The notes under the pieces were generated by a model that saw only the letters and a list, made by a program, of their open reading frames with translations, made no database searches and had not been told where the DNA came from. Below are positions 56,751 through 64,000 of a DNA stretch of 64,000 nt, piece by piece (the stretch's first letter is position 1; each line of letters opens with the position of its first letter). The translations under genes were made by a program, and so were the position numbers. The DNA comes from Nectonema munidae (lineage: Eukaryota > Nematomorpha > Nectonematoida > Nectonematidae): contig JAUIRK010000740.1 in NCBI GenBank assembly GCA_030549495.1, positions 1 to 64,000 on the forward strand, read 5' to 3'.

Positions 56751-57230
56751 GAATTGAACCTACGATGACAGAAACGCTACATATTAATAAGTTATCTGCA
56801 ATTGTGGGCAAAACTTGCAATAAAAATCCAGTTAAACATTTTTATTTTTTGAATATAAATAAAATATATATATAATTTTTTAAAAGTACTTGTCTGATCT
56901 ATGTGTAAAATTAAAGGTAAAATAAAATTTAAAAATAGTTTAAAGACGGAACAAGAAATTCTATTAATGCAAAATATTTAGGATCGTAAATGTTCCTTTT
57001 TCAAGTCGTTAAAGAAAATTGTGAACAATTTAAAATTTTATTTTTCCTTTAATATGTTTTAAACAAATATATGCCCACGATAAGCAGACGATTTTAGAAA
57101 TTCTTATTAATTCTAATCATAAATGCTATTGCTGTTCCTAAATCTGTAAAAATATTTCATTTCAATTTTTTCGCCCGTTTAATCTACTAGAAATTTATAC
57201 TAGTTTTCAAAAAATATTTGTTTAGTATAT

Positions 57231-57409
57231 GGTTGGTTGGTTGGAGATATCAAAGCACTTTCAGCCGTAAGGTTATATACTCGCATTATACTTAAGATGG
57301 TTAATCACAGTCTTTGTAAATTTGTTTTTAGAGTTGGGAGCTTTGCGGATCGAACCCCTGACTTTCAACTGTTAAGCGAGGTACACCCTGATTGAGGCTT
57401 TGAGGCTCT
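57231..57409 (-). repeat. tRNA-derived SINE, family B, copy 2
   Basis: Full-length match to 44028-44207: TTGGTTGGAGATATCAAAGC at one end, GGATCGAACCCCTGACTTTC as the reversed B box, and GAGGCTC at the other end. Confidence 0.82.
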
Positions 57410-57934
57410 TGTTTAGAATATGCAATTATTAAAACTTCTAATAGATATTCATCATTTAAGCAAATTAATTAAGCGTGTGGCTTAGAGGTTGATCTATATT
57501 AAACAAAGTTATCTAAAATTCTTATTTTGATTTTATTTTTTATACTTCCTTTTTTATCTTTTTATTTTCATGGAACATCGCTTATTGCATCATATAGGAT
57601 AATTTCTAACTGTTATTTGATCTGAATAAAAATCATGTAATATTTATTTTTCTTTGTTTATTAGATTCTTTAATTTTATTGTTTATCTAATATACTTTGA
57701 TGAAACTAGTTCTCTAAATCGATATCAAGAATAATTTTTTGATTTCCTGAGTTCCCCTATTTTTTCGTGAAATATATATTTTTTACATAATTCTCACACA
57801 AACCCACTAAATTATTGCAAATCACATGCTATCATCTTTTTTTGAAAATCAATCTCAATCTATGCCAAATATTTTTGTTTACTTCCAACATTTATTCCAA
57901 TTATTGTCTTATATATTTTAATATACCAGCTTAA
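57410..57934. other. AT-rich non-coding stretch
   Basis: Nothing recognised. Confidence 0.4.
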
Positions 57935-58045
57935 CCCGTTAATGACCAGAATAATCAGACGATATCTAGTATACAACAGATTTGTATTAAAAAGCAAATG
58001 CAGACGATTCAGATTTTTGTAAAGTCGACTGTGGTCGATAACCGG
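57935..58045. mobile_element. TTAA-type MITE, family 2
   Basis: 111 bp flanked by TTAA (57931-57934 and 58046-58049). Ends are CCCGTTAATGACCA and TGGTCGATAACCGG, inverted with a few mismatches. It shares CAGACGATATCTA and CAGACGAT boxes with family 1, so it is a relative. Confidence 0.85.
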
Positions 58046-58203
58046 TTAATTTGCCTGACAAGGAAAACTTTTTAAAGACCGAATTCTGTTTAAAAATAAA
58101 ACTTATTATCTAAAGCCTGAAATTATGCAGAGTCTGTATATTTGTAAAAATGCTTTTGAAAAAATTATTTTTTCTGTTTTTGATAAACTATTTTACATTT
58201 TAA

Positions 58204-58315
58204 CCCTTTGAGGACCTGTGTGACACGATGAAATGAAAATCGTCTGTTTTAAATATACAAAATTCCATTGAAAAATAAAACGGGATTTGTCTTAAAAATT
58301 CTACTTCTCAAAGAG
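58204..58315. mobile_element. TTAA-type MITE, family 3
   Basis: 112 bp flanked by TTAA (58200-58203 and 58316-58319). Ends are CCCTTTGAGGACC and CTTCTCAAAGAG, imperfect inverted repeats. A diverged partial copy is at 33878-33970. Confidence 0.82.
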
Positions 58316-58729
58316 TTAATAAAGTTCTTATATTTTAACAAAGTATTTTTATAATTTACATTGAAAATTTAATTTTTTTAAATAAAATACATATTTTCTT
58401 AAAAGTTTTTTCCCATAAATATAAAAAGTGAATAATTAAAAATTTTTTATGTCAGTTGAACGGTCCTACTGGTTACACAATAATAATTTAGGTTAATTTT
58501 TTTAAAAATAGAGTCATTCTTTTGAAGTCATTCAGACAATTTTTTGAGGATTTATTGTTCAATTTTTGTTGTCCCTTATTACTTTATCAAATTTTTCTTC
58601 AGATCATGATCCTGATTGATAATCAATATTATGTGCTTGAAATTTTATAGAAATAAATGTTCAACAGTGTATCTAATAAATATTCAAAATTTTATAAATA
58701 CAACAACATTTCAACCAAGAACATGCGGA

Positions 58730-58960
58730 ATTGCATTTTTTGGAAATTCTAAACTTTGTAGATAATTTCAGACATTCTTACACCCTAATTACAAAAAATG
58801 ATGTCAAGGTGGTAACTTTACTATACAAAATATTTTACTTAAAATGTGAATTTTGAAGAAAATTTTCAGCAATTCAAGCTAATTTAATTCAAATCTTCAT
58901 ACCCTGAGTGTAAAAATGAAATCAACATTTCTGATATAAAAATATATCCTTCGGTTTTTG
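58730..58960. repeat. AT-rich dispersed repeat, one to two units
   Basis: Boxes TTCAGACATTC, ACACCCTAATTAC and AATGAAATCAACA, and a GATATAAAAATATAT segment, follow in the order seen at 1490-2200 and 15030-15540. Confidence 0.5.
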
Positions 58961-59344
58961 AGTTGACATCAATTTAAAAAAACCTTAATAAATAAAAAAA
59001 CAAAACCATTTTTACTTTGAAGCAAAAAGTTAATCTATTCTATAAAATACTTATTGTAATTGCGCATACAATGTGTTAGTTATAACTAGAAATTAAAATT
59101 TAGGCGTCAGTTCAAACCTTATAGTCCGAACACTAAAGTGGAACTAATGATTACTAACAATTTTTAGTTATTCTATGAAATATATTTAATGCGAAATAAT
59201 CTTTATCATGATATTGAATTTTTTTCACTTTTCGATCTTCGTAGCCATTATCTTCAGAATCCACTAGACACTCCTTATTACCTTTTTAAGATGATGAGTG
59301 TACATTTTTTCTTTTATTGAACAAAAATATTTTGAACACTTTAA

Positions 59345-60170
59345 ACAACTATAAATGTTTTTCCTTTATTATCAATTTTTCTTAGTGAATTGCAAAATTT
59401 ATCAAAACAATCAAGGGATTTCATATGTAATGCCTGAAATAATGACCAATAGTGTCCATTTTTCATGTCAATTGTTAAACCTGCTGTCATTGGATTTATT
59501 AAAACCGGCGGTGGCAGGAATCTAAAAACAAGATTTTAATTAATTATATAAACACTGAATATAAAAAACACATTTGAATTATATTTCCTTGGTTTAAATA
59601 TAATTCAAATTTGGTTTTGCTTCAATTAAAATTATTAAAAAAAATTAAGTTACTTTTACCTCAAATAAAAAAATAGAAGTGTGTAGTGTATTTTATTATA
59701 TTTATTTAAATAGCATGAAAACCATATTTATCACCTGTCAGTCAAAAATGATTGTAGTTAAGGGTTGGCATTGTTACACTTTAAAATTTGCACAAGATAC
59801 TGGATTGACGCACGTGTACTCTTCTTTAACTTTGTGAACTTGTTGAAAAAAGTTTTTTACGCTTTTGGAGGATCAATATATTTAACAATAACAGCAAAAG
59901 TGTCAATTGATTCAAACTATACTTAAAATTGTTGCGTGTAAGTTATCTATATTTTCACTAGTCTGTCTTTCGGAAACACTTGCCTGCACTTGAAGCTTTT
60001 CTACTTGTTCAGATACGGCTGGGTGATCTTCTTTTATTTGTCTTAAAATTCTAATACGACTTTTTTTCTATAAAAGTTGTTTTCGACGTAATTGTTTCTT
60101 TTTATCTAAACTTTCTTTTTGCAGCATGTAACATTTTTTTATGTTTCACTCAACCCAGTATTTTTGGCAA
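59345..60170 (-). mobile_element. remnant of an unclassified multi-copy transposon protein
   Basis: Reverse strand. About 60140-59940 reads SLDKKKQLRRKQLL, then KKSRIRILRQIKEDHPAVSE and QVEKLQVQASVSERQ. About 59525-59345 reads RFLPPPVLINPMTAG, then KNGHYWSLFQALHMKSLD. These resemble the beginning and the end of a large repetitive protein family that I recall from cnidarians, aphids and other invertebrates, usually annotated only as uncharacterised. The middle is absent. A TTTTTAG before RFLPPP also looks like a splice acceptor. The superfamily is not identified. Confidence 0.4.
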
Positions 60171-60659
60171 TGCAAAAATAACTAGCAAATTCTCGATCAT
60201 TACTTGCTATTTCTTCTTTTAATATATTTTGTGAGTGTGCTTTCTCATTTTTTTGATAAATCATTTGCTTCATTAGACGCCAAAGTTGATTCTGAATCTA
60301 TTAGTGTATTTTCATTGGTGGAAATTTGTACTGATGATTGTGGAACTACATCAACATTTGAAATATCACTAGCATTTTTTTAGAATGTTCTATTCCTTTA
60401 AACAACTTGTTACTTTATATTTAGTTTTAAATTCTTTAGTTCTTAACTCTTCAATTACTTGTTTCTAGGTCCTTATGCTTTTTTAATTTTTGCCCAATAT
60501 AAATTTTTTTTGAACTAAGCATTTTGAATCCTAAGAAATAAATTTTGGTACTTTTCATCATTTTCATTTACAAATTTTTTTTCTTATTCATCTAAAAAAT
60601 TTAATTGTTATTAATTCTAACTAAATATAATATTTAATTATATCCCTTATCAGATACAT

Positions 60660-61160
60660 ATTTTTTTAACCTCATCAGATTATAAGGGTACAAATGTAGA
60701 CATAAAAAGTTTCGAAATTTTTCTGGGAAAGTTATAGGAATAGACCTTTCAACATGTCTGCTTTTCGATTGGAGCATCTCAAAAGATGTCTTGTAATTTC
60801 TTCAGGTAATAAAAGATTAAATAATTCGATTTCATTTTTGAGTTGCTGTCAAAGTCCTTTAGTCTTCTGTACAAATATTTCTTGATGGTCTAACATTAGG
60901 TTACAAAGTTTTACTCCATGCTATCCCATTATGTTTCAACTACATGCGGGCTCTCTTCCATATCATCGTCATCATCTTTTGAGACTTGACTGAAGGATGG
61001 ATCTTCGGAATCAGAACAAATTTCCATCTCACTTTCGCTATCATCAGTTTCCAAAGCTTCGATTCGTAACTCATCTAAGCACAAACTTTCTTCAATATCT
61101 CTCTCATACTCTACATTTTCCAAACTCTCGTCTATAACTTCATTATTTTTTAACAAATTG
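60660..61160 (-). other. acidic open frame of unknown origin
   Basis: Reverse strand. A 75-codon frame (61156-60929) starting MLKNNEVIDESLENVEYERD is strongly acidic (a run of aspartates, SEMEICSDSEDPSF). In the next part VKLCNLMLDHQEIFVQK and LLLPEEITRHLLRCSNRKAD read like protein, across stops. It may belong to the same transposon as 59345-60170. No domain recognised. Confidence 0.3.
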
Positions 61161-61370
61161 TAGTTTTTGTTATTAGTTTATTCACGAGAACTCATTGGGA
61201 TAACGCAAGAAGAAAAATGCAATTAGGTAAGCAGAGTAAAGCGAGAAAGAGTAAAAGTGAAAGAAGGAAAGAGAAACTGTTTTTATCTCATCCCTTGATA
61301 ATTGCAAAGACGTGTTTGATTGATGAAAAGAATAAAAAGTACCATATGAGCAATTAGACTCTCTTCTCAT

Positions 61371-62357
61371 AGAATAAGAGATATAAATTCAACAAATTTT
61401 TGTTGATGAAATATTCAAACTCAATATACTATTTTCACATTGAATTTGTCCTTTTTCACATGAAGCCGACCCTCATGATCTTTATTTTTTCGTATTGAAA
61501 ATTTTAATTAAATGTAATAATACCCAAAATTGTAAAGTCGAATTGAATAAGCTTATAAATTTAGTGAGTTAATTAAACTGTTTGAATTTTGACTGTCTTA
61601 ATTTCAACTTTCTTTTTTGAATTTAACCTTTCACCTCTTTAATACTCTGAGTCAAAAGTGTAAAAAAAATATAAAAATTAATTTACTTAATTTATGAAAC
61701 TTATTTTCAATTTTACCGTTTTGTGTTTTAATTGAATTAGTGACAGCTTTATGTGAAAAAGCACAAATACAAAGTAAAAATGATATATATTTGATTATAA
61801 TTTTGATATTTAGTTTTAAATACCTACGAGATATTGTGCATGAAATTTGAATTTTTTTAAATTGATATTTGAAAAATTACAAGAGCTTGAATAGTAAGTG
61901 TCTACATGTCTACCCTTCGTTCTGATAAGAGATAGTATAAATACATAATTACATTAAAACTATTATAAAAATTCAATTAAAAAAACTGAAAATTTTAGAT
62001 CTTATAATTTATTACTTTAAAAAGATAGTTAACCTATTTTTATTTTCAAAACAATAAAAAATACATAAAGTAGCTTAAGGTTTGTAAGCTACATTCAATC
62101 AAGGCTGCTAGTTACTAATTCAAATTTTATAAGTAACTTTAATTTGTTGAAGATAATTTTGAAACAATTATAATTTAAATAAACATAAGATTTGGTGAAT
62201 AGTATTCTTTATACTTATGAATTAAAATACATTAGTACATTACAATAGGCCTTTAATGCTAAGTTGTAACAAATTTTAGATAAAAATTGCACCTATAAAG
62301 CAAAGTTGGTGTATTTCATTTAAAAAACGAACTAAAAAGATAGTGTCTCGACTTTTC
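61371..62357. other. AT-rich non-coding stretch
   Basis: Nothing recognised. Confidence 0.4.
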
Positions 62358-62689
62358 AAAATGAAAATTATTGTATTAAAGTTTCAAATTTTCGACTGCT
62401 GAGATAGCTGTTGGTAGTGAGTCGTGCTGTGATAGCTGTGGGGCAGGCTGTTATGATGTGAGCATGTTTATTTTGTTGGTGGAGAGTAATCGTTACGATA
62501 TTGAGTTAGCAAAAATGATGGTTGATTGAAGGATATATGGTAATACGCTACACACAATCACGTAGACGTACACTGACTCATACACATTATTATTGATTCT
62601 TTACTTTTTCTTATGCCCTAATATTTAGATTAGATGATGAAAACCTCAGCGGTCGAAAATTTGAAACTTTAATAAAATAATTTTCATTT
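62358..62689. mobile_element. MITE with long (about 45-bp) inverted repeats
   Basis: 62358-62403 and 62645-62689 are inverted copies with only two or three mismatches: AAATGAAAATTATTGTATTA on the left, ending TTCGACTGCTGAG, answered by CTCAGCGGTCGAAAATTTG. The 240-bp centre is non-coding and GC-richer (a GTGCTGTGATAGCTGTGG segment). No target duplication is obvious. Long inverted repeats are common in Mutator-like elements, but the family cannot be set. Confidence 0.8.
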
Positions 62690-62850
62690 GGGAAAAAAAA
62701 AAAATTTTTTTTTTTTTTACTTTTTTTAAATATTATAAAAAAAAAAAAAAAACTAAAATTTTTTATAAAAATAAATTATATAAAAAAAATATTTAAAAAT
62801 TTTAATAAAAAATTTTTAACTTTTTTAAAAAAAATTGTTTAAAAAAAAAA
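62690..62850. repeat. A/T homopolymer-rich low-complexity block
   Basis: Runs of 8-15 A or T with almost no G or C directly follow the MITE. Confidence 0.85.
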
Positions 62851-62939
62851 TTTTATCTTGGTGGTGAGTGCAAATTAATATTGGATTAGAGCGTAAAAAT
62901 TGAGGTTTTAAAAGATTAGATAAATATACTAAAAAACTA

Positions 62940-63102
62940 TTGGTTGGTTGGAGATATGAAAGCACTTTCAGTCGTAAGGATATATGCTCGCATTATGCTC
63001 GAGATGGCTAATCACAGTTTTGTGATTTTGGTCTTGGGGATCGAACCCCTGGCCTTCAACTGTTAAGTTGAAAGGTAGACCCTAATAATCATTGAGGTTC
63101 TC
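62940..63102 (-). repeat. tRNA-derived SINE, family B, copy 3
   Basis: Matches 44028-44207 and 57231-57409. GGGGATCGAACCCCTGGCC contains a perfect reversed B box, and TTAACAGTTGAAGG the adjoining tRNA-like arm. Confidence 0.82.
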
Positions 63103-63349
63103 TAAAAAACTATTAGAAATTTTTGATTGAAGTTAAAACCGTTTTTAAAATTAAATTTTGGTTTTTAGAAAATTCTGAAATGATCTAGTAAAATCGACTC
63201 TGTAAACGAATTTACATTTCTAGTTGATGTCAACTTTTTTGATCCTCTCTTTCTTTTATGTCACCTTTTGTCTATTTAAAGGTATCCCCTCCCTCCCAGT
63301 CGTCTTTGACCCCAATTGTGAGCGACTCCTTATAGGAAACAATTTTTAG

Positions 63350-63540
63350 TTGTTAACCACAAATATGATTTAATGTTTCCCACATTTTAATACTAATTGT
63401 GAAAAATTAGTCTAGAAATATAATCATCATGTTCGATTCATTAATTTTATTTAAAATGTGGATAAATATTTTTGGAGATACTTTCTCACGCCACAAATTT
63501 GATTAACACTTTCACACATTTTACAAATTTTTGTTGGTTC
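63350..63540. repeat. AT-rich dispersed repeat, one to two units
   Basis: CCACAAATATGATT, ATAATCATCATGTTCGATTC, TTTATTTAAAATGTGGATAA and ATTTTTGGAGATACTTTCTC follow in the order of the units at 1780-2100. Confidence 0.55.
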
Positions 63541-63816
63541 TATAGATTTTTGAAAGTTGGTCCTAAAATGATTTCAAAGATGAACTTTATGAAGATGGCG
63601 TTAATGGTTCCACAGTGAAGAAGACAATGAAAATAAAATATTAAGAGCTAAAACGTTTCCAGGCTCGAAATATAAAGGATCTTGGAATGCATTGTGCACC
63701 TCTAGCCGCATTTTCACTCAGATTTTTCCTTGATGCAGCGCAAAAATTCTTTTTTTTTTTTTGAAAAAAGCAACTGCCAATAAATACTGACTCATAAGCC
63801 ATACCTGACTTTAGAG
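63541..63816. other. unrecognised, slightly GC-richer stretch
   Basis: No gene or repeat that I can support. Confidence 0.35.
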
Positions 63817-63935
63817 TACCGTATTTTTCGGACTATAAGGCGCACTGGATTATAAGGCGCAAACTCAAAAAAATACAAAAAGGTTTACTTGCTTCATATA
63901 TAAGGCGCACCGGATTATTAGGCGCATTAAAAATC
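63817..63935. mobile_element. DNA transposon end with GGCGCA repeats
   Basis: TACCGTATTTTTCGGACTA, then TAAGGCGCAC(T/C)GGATTAT repeated, is a widespread animal transposon terminus (TACGGTATTTT..., CTATAAGGCGCACC). I associate it with Tc1/mariner-pogo-type elements, but the class is from memory. The other end lies outside the window. Confidence 0.55.
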
Positions 63936-64000
63936 TTAACTTAAAACCAATATACTAGGTAATTAGGCTAATAGTTTATTGAAATAACGCTTTAATCAAA

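Overview
This looks like nuclear DNA of an invertebrate animal: very AT-rich, intron-containing, and dominated by decayed transposable elements. A paired-class homeobox gene and a PRELI-domain exon with GT-AG splice signals show it is metazoan. The mix of CR1/Jockey- and RTE-type LINEs, piggyBac, hAT and tRNA-derived SINEs fits an arthropod, possibly a crustacean, but that is inference from composition and repeat content.

Layout. 1-9.2 kb: a LINE endonuclease fragment, a tRNA-like SINE, a diverged AT-rich repeat, a Ty3/gypsy LTR element with both LTRs and a 5-bp target duplication (2951-6641, broken), a reverse-strand LINE and a SINE. 9.9-21 kb: a hammerhead-like motif, a long forward LINE remnant, a 151-bp tandem array, another array of the AT-rich repeat, a short hAT element, further LINE pieces, and a TTAA-flanked MITE nested in a LINE. 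22-31 kb is the host-gene part: a candidate two-exon reverse-strand gene, a three-exon Drgx-like homeobox gene (25480-30148), and a candidate first exon with an eh1-like motif (30825). 31-38 kb: a LINE with a nested hAT MITE, and a large RTE-type LINE. 38-45 kb: a duplicated non-coding segment, Penelope-like remnants, a PRELI-domain exon (43137-43263), a MITE and a SINE. 45085-47227 is a piggyBac element with intact ends and TTAA duplications but a decayed, internally deleted transposase. 48-64 kb: a polypyrimidine tandem array, SINEs, a hAT end, gypsy integrase traces, a second piggyBac transposase fragment, LINE and transposon fragments, several TTAA MITEs, a MITE with long inverted repeats, and a GGCGCA-type transposon end at the right edge.

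The best-supported host gene is the Drgx-like transcription factor. The PRELI exon (mitochondrial intermembrane-space lipid transfer in known families) is the second. I found no evidence of a coordinated new multi-gene system. The less ordinary signals are the unusually short Drgx-like protein, the eh1-like exon downstream of it, the inverted repeat upstream of the 22.6-kb candidate gene, the hammerhead-like motif and the set of TTAA-flanked MITE families.
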